Shown here: piece after piece, positions 17,240-26,009 of the stretch | Layout of the letters: each line of letters starts with the position of its first letter | How positions within the stretch are numbered: the first letter of the stretch is position 1 | Assembly (NCBI GenBank): GCA_016780775.1 | Contig: JADHLI010000001.1 | Location: 62,001-126,000, forward strand | Length of the DNA stretch: 64,000 bases | Origin: Alphaproteobacteria bacterium | GTDB lineage: Bacteria > Pseudomonadota > Alphaproteobacteria > Puniceispirillales > Puniceispirillaceae | Direction: 5' to 3' | The notes under the pieces: generated by a model | Seen by the model: only the letters and a program-made list of their open reading frames with translations | Told to the model about the DNA's origin: nothing | The model's database searches: none | Program-made: the position numbers and the translations under genes

Positions 17240-17305
17240 AAAAAAAAGGTCGTGAGAAAGCTCACGACCAAGTTTAGGGAGGAAATGCACAATAACTGTT
17301 GTGCG
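17240..17305 (-). ncRNA. Small RNA with anti-Shine-Dalgarno motif, alpha-r8 (MmgR)-like
   Basis: Read on the minus strand: a 6-bp hairpin GCACAA-CAGTTA-TTGTGC (17304-17287), a single-stranded TTTCCTCCCT (17285-17276), then a perfect 9-bp terminator hairpin GGTCGTGAG-CTTT-CTCACGACC and eight Us (17269-17240). A consensus promoter sits right upstream. Total length would be about 65 nt. The order hairpin, UUUCCUCCCU, terminator is what I recall for the alphaproteobacterial alpha-r8 family (MmgR of Sinorhizobium, linked to polyhydroxybutyrate control). The CCUCCC motif would pair with ribosome sites of target mRNAs. Family assignment is from memory; the sRNA architecture itself is plain in the sequence. 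Confidence 0.75.
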
Positions 17306-17309
17306 TTGC

Positions 17310-17340
17310 AATATATGGAACAACATGGAAACAATGTCAA
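17310..17340 (-). promoter_or_regulatory. Promoter of the small RNA
   Basis: On the minus strand, a perfect TTGACA (17340-17335) and TATATT (17315-17310) are 19 bases apart. Expected transcription start is near 17303-17305, at the foot of the first hairpin. Confidence 0.65.
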
Positions 17341-17474
17341 CAGTATTTACCTATTTTTTGAAGAAAATATCTGAAAATTGTTCTAAAATTAGGCATTTGT
17401 CTGTTCGCAGTTCCAATTTCTAGCTACTTTTCGAAAATCTCAAACGCATCCCAGACTTCTATTTGCCCTATTGA

Positions 17475-17538
17475 GGTTTCTGGCGGGCTGGGTTTCTGGC
17501 GGATTAGGTTTCTGGCGGGTTAGGTTTCTAGCGGGGGA
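17475..17538. repeat. 16-nt tandem repeat, 4 copies
   Basis: Units with consensus GGTTTCTGGCGGGTTA start at 17475, 17491, 17507 and 17523. The gluQ stop codon lies inside the third unit, and the fourth encodes its last residues (inferred: the tail of gluQ was altered by the duplication). Confidence 0.9.
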
Positions 17539-18482
17539 AGGGATTCGATCAGGCTTGCGCGCGTTTTGCCTTCCTTGCGCAGGGTTTTGAGGCTTAGTGC
17601 GTCATGTCGCTTGGCTAGACGCTTGCCATTAACATCACAAATTAGCTGATGGTGCCAGTAAATCGGTGATGGCAGACCCAGCAAAGCTTGCAACAGGCGA
17701 TGTATTTGTGTCACCGGGGCTAAATCTTGGCCGCGTACAACAAGATTAATCTGGCTATCTGCATCATCGCTTACGGTGCTTAGATGATAGGAGGCGGGGC
17801 TATCGCGCCGCCCTAAAACCACATCACCGAACGCATCGATGTTCACGCGGTGCTGCTTGCCTTCATGATCGCGCCAATAAAGGGGGGCATCGTGGCTAAC
17901 TGCACGGATAGCGCGCGCACTATCTAGCCGCCAGACAGGGGCTATACCACTCGCTTCTCTTTTGCGGCTTTCTTGCGTGTTCGCTAAATGGCGGGTAGAC
18001 GGTGCGGGTGTCATGCCCTCTTCAGTTATATGCGGTGCCGCCAGCAGGCTATCTGCTTCTTTACGGGTAAGATAGCAAGGATAGACAAAATCACCGACTT
18101 GCAATGTTGTCAGCCTCTCTTCATATCTGGCAGCGCGCGCAGATTGATAGCACACAGGCTCATGCCAGCTTATGCCAAGCCACCGCAAATCATCGAAAAT
18201 CTGCGCGGTGAATTCTGGCTTGCATCTGGTGTGGTCCAGGTCATCAATGCGTAGGTGAAAGCTTTCTTCGCGCTTGCCAGCTGCATGCCATGCGCTAAGG
18301 GCTGAATAAGCATGCCCCAGATGCATATGCCCGGTTGGGCTAGGGGCAAAACGGGTTCGCACATCACCGCCGCAAAGCTCTTGCAAAGTATTTATCACCG
18401 TAATTTCTGCTTTCACGGGAATATCTATTCCCTTGTTGGTTGTTGATAGTTTGGGGCTAGCTTGCCAGCTGCCTAGGAGCAT
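17520..18482 (-). CDS. gluQ: Glutamyl-Q tRNA(Asp) synthetase
   Basis: Attaches glutamate to the queuosine of tRNA(Asp). It is a short class I synthetase catalytic domain: RFAPSPTGHMHLGHAYSA (HIGH motif) at about residues 44-61, LRIDDLDHTR, and the KMSKS equivalent KRLAKRHD. The anticodon-binding half of GltX is missing, as expected. The Cys/Tyr zinc site of some members (CYLTRKE) is partly present. The first 40 residues before the catalytic core look non-conserved, and the only ATG, at 18482, has no ribosome site, so a GTG/TTG start further in is possible. Confidence 0.88.
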   Translation of the reverse strand: MLLGSWQASPKLSTTNKGIDIPVKAEITVINTLQELCGGDVRTRFAPSPTGHMHLGHAYSALSAWHAAGKREESFHLRIDDLDHTRCKPEFTAQIFDDLRWLGISWHEPVCYQSARAARYEERLTTLQVGDFVYPCYLTRKEADSLLAAPHITEEGMTPAPSTRHLANTQESRKREASGIAPVWRLDSARAIRAVSHDAPLYWRDHEGKQHRVNIDAFGDVVLGRRDSPASYHLSTVSDDADSQINLVVRGQDLAPVTQIHRLLQALLGLPSPIYWHHQLICDVNGKRLAKRHDALSLKTLRKEGKTRASLIESLPPLET

Positions 18483-18597
18483 AAGCGATTACCTGCCAGC
18501 ATAACAATCTTGCTATGGCGGGTCAGGCATGAAAAAACAATAGAGGAAGTAGCCTGCATAATTCTAGAGTGTAGGCAAGAAAGAGAGGTTAAGAGAA

Positions 18598-19302
18598 GTG
18601 GGTTTTACACAGATACCGATCGTGCTTGACGGGGGGCGCCAACTTGCCGCCAATCTATTTCAGCGAGATACAGATAGGGGCATAATGCCACCTAAATTAG
18701 TGGTGCTGATGCATGGCTGGGGGGCAGATAGCCAAGACTTACTGCCGCTAGCCCCAAGGCTGGCAGGGGGCGAACCAGGCCTAGCCATTATTGTGCCAGA
18801 TGCACCAGATATCTGTTCTGCTAATCCATTTGGCAGGCAGTGGTTTGAGCTGGCTAGTCCTGATTTATCTTCTGACGTGATCGCTACTGCCTGTCAGAAT
18901 GGTGTGCCGGTGATTAACCAGATGCTAGACGTGCTTTGTGATACCTATCAGATGGCCGCAAAAGACATCCTGTTGGGCGGTTTTTCGCAAGGCGGAATGA
19001 TAGCCCTTAGTGCCGGACTGGGCTATAAACAGGCTCTTGGCGGAATTTTTTGTTTGTCTGGTGGCTGGTTAACGCCTGACCAAAATATCCTGCAAAAACC
19101 CGATTTACCGATACTGCTTGCGCATGGGGCAGCAGACCCGGTTGTGCCGCTTGCGATGATGGAAACTAGTCAGGCAGCGCTGGTTTCCAAGGGGTTTGCA
19201 CCGCAGCTTCTGATCTGTCCAGCAATGCCGCATAGTATTGATGAAGCGGTTATAGATGGGCTCGCCACATTCATTGCCCGATATAGTATTGAGCAAAGTT
19301 AG
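18598..19302 (+). CDS. Alpha/beta hydrolase, carboxylesterase/phospholipase family
   Basis: A 234-residue serine hydrolase of the YpfH/acyl-protein-thioesterase type. The oxyanion motif LMHGWGADSQDLLPLAP is near residues 37-53, the nucleophile elbow GGFSQGG near 123-129, the aspartate in HGAADPVVP near 176-184, and the histidine in MPHSID near 208-213. It starts with GTG preceded by a GAGAGG sequence. Substrates of this family are short esters and lysolipids; the natural one is unknown. Confidence 0.85.
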   Translation: MGFTQIPIVLDGGRQLAANLFQRDTDRGIMPPKLVVLMHGWGADSQDLLPLAPRLAGGEPGLAIIVPDAPDICSANPFGRQWFELASPDLSSDVIATACQNGVPVINQMLDVLCDTYQMAAKDILLGGFSQGGMIALSAGLGYKQALGGIFCLSGGWLTPDQNILQKPDLPILLAHGAADPVVPLAMMETSQAALVSKGFAPQLLICPAMPHSIDEAVIDGLATFIARYSIEQS

Positions 19303-19458
19303 CCGCGCCTGACCGCTATATTTAGTGGCTAGTTTCATAAAACGATCACAATATATTGGAAGGATGAGGTAATCAGCCCTTGTCAGCTTTCCTTGTTCAT
19401 GCTTGGATTGAGGGGCGTTAGATTTGTTGCGTTATTATTTGGAGGCTGAGAGAAAAAG

Positions 19459-20037
19459 ATGAATGCTGGCATGCATCCCCCTGCGTTGGTATTGAATGCC
19501 GATTTTCGTCCCTTGAGCTACTTTCCGCTGTCCCTATGGTCATGGCAGGATAGCATCAAGGCTGTATTTCTGGAGCGGGTAACCATTATATCCGAATATG
19601 AAGAGCAGGTTTCCTCGCCTTCCTTGCAGATGAACCTGCCTTCGGTGATTGCGCTAAAAGAATATATTCCGCAAAGCCGGCATCCTGCTTTTACCCGCTT
19701 TAATGTATTTCTTCGTGATAAATTTACCTGTCAGTATTGTGATAACAGGCTACCTGCCAGCGATTTAACGTTTGACCATGTTATTCCCCGCTCCAAAGGG
19801 GGGCGTTCACGCTGGGATAATGTCGTGGCGGCCTGTAGCCCCTGTAATTTGAAAAAAGCGAATATGATGCCGCGTGATTGCGGTATGCATCCGCTGGTTA
19901 GCCCGATACAGCCAACTGTCTGGCAATTGCAGGAGCAAGGGCGTGGCTTCCCGCCTAACTATCTGCATCATAGCTGGCGTGATTATCTCTATTGGGATAG
20001 CGAGCTTCTAGAAGAAGTTAATGATAATCTGCAATAA
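19459..20037 (+). CDS. HNH endonuclease
   Basis: A 192-residue nuclease common in alphaproteobacteria. The N-terminus PALVLNADFRPLSYFPLSLWSWQDSIKAVF is highly typical. The HNH zinc finger follows: CQYC at about residues 92-95, the catalytic DHVIPRSKGG at about 106-115, and NVVAACSPCNLKK. The biological role of this widespread chromosomal family is unclear; it is not linked to any intron, phage or restriction gene here. Confidence 0.9.
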   Translation: MNAGMHPPALVLNADFRPLSYFPLSLWSWQDSIKAVFLERVTIISEYEEQVSSPSLQMNLPSVIALKEYIPQSRHPAFTRFNVFLRDKFTCQYCDNRLPASDLTFDHVIPRSKGGRSRWDNVVAACSPCNLKKANMMPRDCGMHPLVSPIQPTVWQLQEQGRGFPPNYLHHSWRDYLYWDSELLEEVNDNLQ

Positions 20038-20057
20038 GGGTTATGCCAGCAAAGGCG

Positions 20058-20627
20058 TTAAATCTTTTCAGCGATTTTAATAGCGGTTTTACAGCCCGTA
20101 GAGATGATTTTCTGCATCAGATTATAAGCCGGGGCTTCGCGGCCATCATGGGCAACCGCGATATCACGGTGTTCTAGCTCATCATCGCGGAACTTTGCTA
20201 ACACCTCTTCCAATTCAGGCTCTTTTTCCTTGGCTGATAAATCTTTGACCTGATTATCATAATGCGTGCCGATAACTTCTTCGACCGCAATGGTACAGGC
20301 CATTGCCGCTTTTGGCCCCATAGCAGCAGTCGCCGCACCAAGAATAAATCCCGCCGCCCCCCAAACAGGGTCTAGTAGCGAGGGGCGTACCTGATATTCG
20401 TTCAACAAATGGTCAAATGCGTCCAGATGCTCTTGTTCCTGTTCCATCATATGCTGGATTTCAGCGGCATCGGGGTGGTTACCTAAAACAGCGAGCTGGC
20501 CTTTATAGATAGTTTGGGCAGCCCGCTCCCCTGCATGATTGACGCGCAAATATTCTGCCAAGCGGCTATCAGCTTTTGTGCGGTTCTGGATATCTTCAGC
20601 TGCGGCGTTAGAATGGGCATGTGGCAT
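20058..20627 (-). CDS. coq7: Demethoxyubiquinone hydroxylase (Coq7 family)
   Basis: A di-iron monooxygenase that hydroxylates the C6 position of the quinone ring late in ubiquinone synthesis. The iron ligands are visible: RVNHAGERAA, MEQEQEHLDAF, AVEEVIGTHYDNQ and DDELEHRD. The central hydrophobic stretch GAAGFILGAATAAMG suits membrane association. Length 189 is normal. It lies upstream of dsbB and yqaA on the same strand, though gaps suggest separate transcripts. Confidence 0.93.
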   Translation of the reverse strand: MPHAHSNAAAEDIQNRTKADSRLAEYLRVNHAGERAAQTIYKGQLAVLGNHPDAAEIQHMMEQEQEHLDAFDHLLNEYQVRPSLLDPVWGAAGFILGAATAAMGPKAAMACTIAVEEVIGTHYDNQVKDLSAKEKEPELEEVLAKFRDDELEHRDIAVAHDGREAPAYNLMQKIISTGCKTAIKIAEKI

Positions 20628-20772
20628 GGCAAAAAACCTGTCATTTTGGTGATTGGTCTAGCCTTGAAATATAGGGTAATTGACAACTAAAGGCAAAGGG
20701 AGGGCGCCCCCTTTTTGGATAGCCGCGCTAGTTTGTCGCAAAAGTGGGGGTGTTTGGGTTGATATATGTTGA

Positions 20773-20806
20773 TTAGGCCCAGATTTTAATTAGGCTCAGA
20801 TTTTAA
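20773..20806. repeat. 17-nt tandem duplication
   Basis: TTAGGCCCAGATTTTAA (20773) and TTAGGCTCAGATTTTAA (20790) differ at one position and end exactly at the stop codon of dsbB on the minus strand. Confidence 0.85.
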
Positions 20807-21295
20807 TTAAGCACGGTGCAGGCGCATGTCAGCCAGGCTTGCTTGTGCTAGGCTGAACAGCATATTCCAGCCTGCCATTGAAATGCCTAGAAACGACCAA
20901 GCAATCTCATCACAGCGAATAACAGGTGTTGCCAGAAGTTGGTCAAGTAAGGCACTGCTAGACAAATTGTTATCCAGCGTTCCGCTACAGCTAGCCGGAC
21001 CCTGCCACAGAGCTTGTTCTACCCCAACATGATAAAAAGAAATGCCTGCATTCGTTAGTGCCAGAGCCGCAATCAGAAATAATACCAGCCCTGCGCGCAA
21101 AGAGGCTAACCCCATAAGCGCAACAGCGATAATAAGAAAATGAGGCACGCGTTGCCAGATACAAAGTTTGCATGGCACAAGCCCGCCAATATGTTCAAAA
21201 GCATAGGCAGCGCTCAGCAATCCGGCTGACATCAAGCCCAGAATTATAATCATTTTGTAGGTCTGCTTGTGGGATGAAAGGGACGCCATTTTCAT
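20807..21295 (-). CDS. dsbB: Disulfide bond formation protein B
   Basis: An inner-membrane quinone reductase that reoxidises periplasmic DsbA. The first periplasmic redox pair is CKLC near residues 42-45 (LVPCKLCIWQR), and the second pair is formed by the cysteines in PASCSG and VIRCDE. Four membrane segments fit the family. Residues 1-13 before the first segment are polar. DsbA itself is not in the window. Confidence 0.92.
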   Translation of the reverse strand: MKMASLSSHKQTYKMIIILGLMSAGLLSAAYAFEHIGGLVPCKLCIWQRVPHFLIIAVALMGLASLRAGLVLFLIAALALTNAGISFYHVGVEQALWQGPASCSGTLDNNLSSSALLDQLLATPVIRCDEIAWSFLGISMAGWNMLFSLAQASLADMRLHRA

Positions 21296-21388
21296 TTATG
21301 CCTTAGAATCACTTTATTTATTATCCGCATTCTATGCCTCAGGAAGCAAGAACTGGTCAAGCAAGCGGATGATATCATTCCATATAGT

Positions 21389-21464
21389 AGGTTCTGGCCA
21401 TATAGATAGGTTCTGGCCGTATAGATAGGTTCTGGCCAAATAGTTAGGTTCTAGTGAGTAGCTT
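21389..21464. repeat. 19-nt tandem repeat, about 4 copies
   Basis: Units AGGTTCTGGCCATATAGAT start at 21389, 21408, 21427 and, diverged, 21446. The array ends at the stop codon of the yqaA-like gene on the minus strand. Confidence 0.9.
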
Positions 21465-22033
21465 TAGGTTATATAAATACCCGCACAAATGAGCAGCAAC
21501 AGAATAGAGGCAAACCCAGTTACCAAGCGGACATTACGGCGATGGGCAACCAGTCCGCCTACCAATAAAAAGCGCGCTGTACGGCCAACCAAAGAAAGCA
21601 GTAAAAATGGTAATAGCCCATAGCCAAAAAGGCCAGCACTTATGGCAATAATCTTATAGGGCAGAGGGGTAAATGCGCCAATAAGAACCAGCACTAATCC
21701 CAGCTCGTTAAATGCTGCTGAAACTTTGGAAAAAAGCGCTTCTCCAGCAATTCGATCAGGCAATAAAATAGCCATTTGCGCAACCAGATCTTGCGCCGCA
21801 AATCCAAGATACCACCCAATTCCGCCCCCTACCACAGAGGCTAGCGCCGTTATTAAGCTAATACGCACCCACGCCCCAGAGCGGGCAAGTACACAAGCAG
21901 CCAAATAAGGGTCTACGGGTATCGGAATAAGGATGCTTTCCAACGCCGAAAATAAATATAAAAACATCCGCGCTTTTTGGGTGCCGGCATGCAGGATAAT
22001 AAAATCAAGAAGGGCGGAAAAATAAGCGCGCAT
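21464..22033 (-). CDS. YqaA/VTT-domain (DedA-like) membrane protein
   Basis: A small integral membrane protein of the SNARE-associated/DedA superfamily, YqaA branch. ESILIPIPVDPYLAACVL near residues 32-49 and GAFTPLPYKIIAISAGLF near 118-135 are the paired re-entrant motifs of this fold. AAAGG six bases upstream supports the ATG at 22033. Related proteins take part in membrane lipid or undecaprenyl-phosphate movement; the role of this one is unknown. Confidence 0.82.
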   Translation of the reverse strand: MRAYFSALLDFIILHAGTQKARMFLYLFSALESILIPIPVDPYLAACVLARSGAWVRISLITALASVVGGGIGWYLGFAAQDLVAQMAILLPDRIAGEALFSKVSAAFNELGLVLVLIGAFTPLPYKIIAISAGLFGYGLLPFLLLSLVGRTARFLLVGGLVAHRRNVRLVTGFASILLLLICAGIYIT

Positions 22034-22526
22034 ATCAGACCTTTTTAACGATAAACAGAACCGCAGGTTAGGGGGCTTGCATCTCCTAGCACATATTTAG
22101 AACTTATTCTGCATAATTTGTCTCTATTGCCAAAGAAAAGGACTGCCAAAAAGAGGGTAGCTTGTAATTGGCCTGCAATCTGAGGCTAGCGACCAGCAAA
22201 AGCTAGCGACCAACAAAAGCAAAGGATAGGCGCGGTTCAGGGTTATTCTTACCTAAAATGGGTTAATTCCGCCCTGAAAAGCGAATTATTTTCATTTTTT
22301 TTGAAAAATTAGAGAAATGAATATAAGCAAAAAAATTCAATATTTTCATATAGTTGAAAAATATTCACCAGTAATAAATTCAGCAATTAATAGTTGTTAT
22401 AATTTTTTTTAATAAAATTTATAATTTTTTAAGGAAGTTTATGTAGAGTGGTGAACTAAGCGGTATGCGCTGTGTGCCGCATCCACATGACTGAACAGTT
22501 AAAGATATGATTTTACGGAGTTTTGA
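22034..22526. promoter_or_regulatory. A+T-rich 493-bp leader of the adhesin gene
   Basis: No gene is supported here. From about 22280 the sequence is strongly A+T rich, with TATAAT at 22398-22403 and 22420-22425 and a bulged inverted repeat at 22339-22365 (AATATTTTCA/TGAAAAATATT). A 17-nt tandem duplication lies at 22185-22218. A long leader with an A+T-rich promoter area is likely for the adhesin gene (inference). Confidence 0.5.
22185..22218. repeat. 17-nt tandem duplication
   Basis: GCTAGCGACCAGCAAAA (22185) is repeated as GCTAGCGACCAACAAAA (22202) between the divergent yqaA-like and adhesin genes. Confidence 0.8.
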
Positions 22527-25500
22527 ATGACTATTTCTGCTTATGATCGGCATGGTTCTGACGAGCATTCTGCGCTATCAGAAGAGCAACTCAGCGAGCA
22601 AATTGACGCCGGTGAACAGGCTGGTGATCAGATAGGGGCAAAGTCAGCAAGCAGTAGGAAAGTTGCGTCTAAAAAGACCGCAACCAAGAAGAAAGCTGTT
22701 CAGAAATCTATCGCGAAAAAATCTTCTAAGAATACTGGTACAAAGAATACTGGTACAAAGAAGGCTGGTGCAAAGAATACTGGTACGAAAGCCGCTATCG
22801 TGAAGGCATCGCCTAAAAATGCCCGTAATTTGAGCGCCGACAAATTGAACGCGGGTAAATCTGTAAAGAAAAATGCGCAAGCAGAAGATCATTTGCGCGC
22901 AGTATTATTGCTGGATGGGCAAATAAAGGCACTTCTGCAAGACCAAGGAGGCGCAGGCGATAAAGAGGCGGCTAAGCGCCGTGATGCCAAAGTTGGGTCT
23001 GAGGCTACGGGCCTGTTATGGACGCTATCTGCGCTAGCTCTGGCTGCTTGTGGCGGTGGCGGCGGTTCTGGCCCTGCGCCGGTCACTGGTGGCAGTGTAC
23101 AGCCAAGAGAGACTGAAGAGCCGGCACCAGATGCAGGTGGAACGCCCCCAGGAACGCCTGTAGGCGGGGATATAAATACTGCAGGTCGGCCATATCTGGC
23201 AGGGGTGTTACTTGGCGGGGATGGAACACAACCTAACAAAGACGTTAGAGATGCTGCTGAATCTGCCTTGAGCGACAAAACAGATGCGTCTATGCCTTTT
23301 AGTGCTATTCTTACAGATGATTTATCAACGAGCGGAACGTTCACTGTAGAGACTACAGAAATCCCGTCTGATAAAATGATTTCTGTTGCGGTTGGCGGCA
23401 TTGTTGATCCGCTTACAGGTGTGCAGATGAAGGGCGGCGGCGTTGATGCGGCTGATAAGTATCAAGGGCCTGTTTGGTACAGCCTGCAAGGTAGTTTGCT
23501 GATTACGCCAATAACTGATTTTATCGCGCGTAAAGCGGCGCTGGAAGCGGCACGTGACAGTATTTCCGACATAAATGAGAGCAGCTATTATCAAGATGTA
23601 ATTGACGACCTGTTTGCGGATGTTCTGCGTGACGGGGATGCAGGCTTAACGATCGCCGATATCCTAGATCCAAAAAATTATATTCTGCCTTCTTCACAGG
23701 ATGTAGATACCTTAAATCAGGCTCAAACCAGCGGTTCTGTCCTTACAGATCATTTAGAATCGGTTCGCATTGCCAAGCTGGTATCTGAAAAAGCCTTATA
23801 TATTTATGGCCTGCAAACCGATCTGTATGCGCCTCATAATAATGCTGGTTTGGATGATCAGAAAAAGGCGGCTAATACCGCATTACAAAATCTGATTGAT
23901 AAGGCACGTGCCATTGAGGCGGGCAAGCCAGTTGCCGTTCCAAAAACAGATTTAAGCGAAGATGAGGCACAGAGCGATGGTGGTATCCTCTATACATTCA
24001 AACTGTCTGATTTTGGCTTTAGAGACCTAGGCGGTAATGCAGATGAAGAAAACACGCCCTCTCAGCTAGCCTCTATCACCATAACAGAATTGCCTGGTCG
24101 CCAAGATGTGCCGTTGCGCCCTAATGCTGCTGGCGAAAAAGTTTCGGCTCTTGATATCACTTATGATGATTTTGGCACACTCTATCTGATAGTTGAAGGA
24201 AAAGAGGTTGCCGTAAAAGCCGATGATGACATTACCCGTGCAAATATCGAAGCTGGCAATTTGATCTTCAAGCCATCAAAGCATTTTGATCGCACCGCTT
24301 CTTTTAAATTTAGCGTCAATGATGGGGAGCAGGAATCAGATGCGGTCACCCTGTTTATTGATATTAACAAGCAGGAAAATAGCGTCTATTTTTATAGCCC
24401 GGCTATCCCAGATGACCAAGGAACGTTTAAGGATGAGGCAAGCGAGGGTAATATAGCTAAACAAGCAGATGCCCAGCCAGTTGAATGGGTATTGCAAAAT
24501 GGCAACCCTACAGATGACTGGTTTGCCTATCAGGCATTAGCAGATGACCCCGATACTGGCGATAGTTTTGCAGATGTCACTTATGCGCTGAAAGAGGAGC
24601 TGGATGATGATGCTAGCCTGTTTGACATCAATACAGAAACAGGCAAGGTAACATTCAAAAAAGCGCCAAATTATGAAAAGCCGCATGACCTGACATTAGA
24701 TGAAAATGTCCAGTCACAGCCTGATAATAGTTATATCTTTACGGTAATCGCCACCTCACCAGATGGTTCAACAGCTGAACAAACAGTCACCTTAACAGTT
24801 CAAGACCGCAATGATGAGGTTCAGCAGGGTAAGATCGGCACAGAAACATATCTTCACCTTGGGGCGGGCGACTATCTGGAAGTGGTCGATGATGATGGTA
24901 GCGGCTGGTCTAGTATTACTGGCGGGGCTGCGCGCACGTTTGAAAGCTGGGTGCGGATAAATAATAAAGCCTCTGATGCAAAGCCTACTATTTTATTCAC
25001 TTATGGCAGTGCTGATGAGGGGGTAGATCCAAACGGTCAGGAAAAACAATGGTTTATCATTGAGGTAAACGCAGATGGCCAGTTGCAATTAAATACAAAT
25101 ATTGGCGGAGACCGGAAAACCTTTACCGCCAGCTTATCAAAAAATATTGCAGATAATGCTTGGTATCATGTTGCGGTCACCTATGATGGCACTGCCTTCA
25201 AAATATGGCTGGATAATGAAGAGGTCTTTAGCGAAAATATTGTACTCGGTACCACAAAGGATGCCCGGTTGCGCCTTGGTGATTCAACGCACCTATTTTC
25301 AGGTGATGATACTAAAAATGGCTCGGTCGATTTTGATAATTTCCGTGTTTGGAAAAAAGCCTTAAGCCCGGAAGAGATTATCGCTTCCTCTCGCATCCAT
25401 AAATATGGCTCAACTGACTTAAACGATAGTAAATCAGGGTTTTTAGGGGTTGATGGTCTGGCATTGGAATTGAGCTTTGACCAGCTAAAAAGCACGAGTG

Positions 25501-26009
25501 ATGCTTGGGATAATTCTGGTAATGGGCATCATGCCCGTTATGGCAAATTGGGCGTAGAGCAAAGTGATGAATTAGCGTCCAAAATCACAGAGCAGATAAA
25601 AACACATGATGACCCTGCTTTTGCAGAGAAGGCAGATAAAATTGCTGTTGTGGTTGAGAATGCCCATCTTATTCTGTCGAATGAGATGTTTGAAATCTCA
25701 GATGAAGATGCAAAGGATAGCGATGCCGATATCTATTTCCATCTAGTGCCTATTGATGGCAAATTAGAAATTTATAATGTCGCAGATGAAGATTGGAAGG
25801 ATAGTGGCGATAATATTTTCACCCTTGCCCAGCTAAAGGCCGGTAATGTTCGCTTCCAGCATGATGGGTCGGAAAACCCTAATATTGAGTTTCAATATTC
25901 GGTTTATGATGGGCTAGATGGCGGTGCGGGCGCGGATTTCCTTTTTGGTCACAGGGGCGATGATGAACTTTATGGCGGGCAGGGGCAGATACGCTGGAGG
26001 GTAGTTTAG
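22527..26009 (+). CDS. Large adhesin-like protein: Lys-rich N-terminus, internal lipobox, cadherin-like and LamG-like regions, RTX start
   Basis: GGAG six bases upstream supports the start. Residues 40-120 are lysine-rich, with four 5-residue repeats (KNTGT type). A hydrophobic stretch at about 163-174 ends in a perfect lipobox, LAAC, with Cys175, then GGGGGSGPAP and a Pro/Gly linker. A cadherin-like region lies near 590-770. A LamG/concanavalin-like jelly roll lies near 775-930 (ARTFESWVRI, WYHVAVTYDG, FDNFRVWKKAL). The end shows RTX nonapeptides GGAGADFLF and GHRGDDELYGGQG. The frame is then lost at a GGGG run (25982-25985) and stops at 26009; the C-terminus continues in another frame. Likely a type I secreted or surface-anchored protein. 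Confidence 0.78.
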   Translation: MTISAYDRHGSDEHSALSEEQLSEQIDAGEQAGDQIGAKSASSRKVASKKTATKKKAVQKSIAKKSSKNTGTKNTGTKKAGAKNTGTKAAIVKASPKNARNLSADKLNAGKSVKKNAQAEDHLRAVLLLDGQIKALLQDQGGAGDKEAAKRRDAKVGSEATGLLWTLSALALAACGGGGGSGPAPVTGGSVQPRETEEPAPDAGGTPPGTPVGGDINTAGRPYLAGVLLGGDGTQPNKDVRDAAESALSDKTDASMPFSAILTDDLSTSGTFTVETTEIPSDKMISVAVGGIVDPLTGVQMKGGGVDAADKYQGPVWYSLQGSLLITPITDFIARKAALEAARDSISDINESSYYQDVIDDLFADVLRDGDAGLTIADILDPKNYILPSSQDVDTLNQAQTSGSVLTDHLESVRIAKLVSEKALYIYGLQTDLYAPHNNAGLDDQKKAANTALQNLIDKARAIEAGKPVAVPKTDLSEDEAQSDGGILYTFKLSDFGFRDLGGNADEENTPSQLASITITELPGRQDVPLRPNAAGEKVSALDITYDDFGTLYLIVEGKEVAVKADDDITRANIEAGNLIFKPSKHFDRTASFKFSVNDGEQESDAVTLFIDINKQENSVYFYSPAIPDDQGTFKDEASEGNIAKQADAQPVEWVLQNGNPTDDWFAYQALADDPDTGDSFADVTYALKEELDDDASLFDINTETGKVTFKKAPNYEKPHDLTLDENVQSQPDNSYIFTVIATSPDGSTAEQTVTLTVQDRNDEVQQGKIGTETYLHLGAGDYLEVVDDDGSGWSSITGGAARTFESWVRINNKASDAKPTILFTYGSADEGVDPNGQEKQWFIIEVNADGQLQLNTNIGGDRKTFTASLSKNIADNAWYHVAVTYDGTAFKIWLDNEEVFSENIVLGTTKDARLRLGDSTHLFSGDDTKNGSVDFDNFRVWKKALSPEEIIASSRIHKYGSTDLNDSKSGFLGVDGLALELSFDQLKSTSDAWDNSGNGHHARYGKLGVEQSDELASKITEQIKTHDDPAFAEKADKIAVVVENAHLILSNEMFEISDEDAKDSDADIYFHLVPIDGKLEIYNVADEDWKDSGDNIFTLAQLKAGNVRFQHDGSENPNIEFQYSVYDGLDGGAGADFLFGHRGDDELYGGQGQIRWRVV
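22728..22787. repeat. 15-nt in-frame repeat, 4 copies, within the adhesin gene
   Basis: Four 15-base units (AAGAATACTGGTACA type) encode KNTGT, KNTGT, KKAGA, KNTGT in the lysine-rich N-terminal region. Confidence 0.9.

Larger units (their letters stand above)
17130..17519. other. 390-bp gap containing a small RNA gene and a tandem repeat
   Basis: The gap between the convergent MFS and gluQ genes is A+T rich and holds the minus-strand small RNA (17240-17305), its promoter and the 16-nt tandem repeat at the gluQ end. The rest, about 17130-17239 and 17341-17474, shows nothing I recognise. Confidence 0.7.

Noticed and set aside
17286-17375. A 29-codon frame (MHNNCCALQYM...) preceded by GGGAGG on the plus strand
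   Set aside because: The GGGAGG is only two bases from the ATG and is the complement of the CCTCCC motif of the minus-strand small RNA, which explains it better.
19459-20037. HNH gene considered as part of a mobile intron, phage or restriction unit
   Set aside because: No flanking mobile or restriction genes; the N-terminus matches the ordinary chromosomal alphaproteobacterial family.
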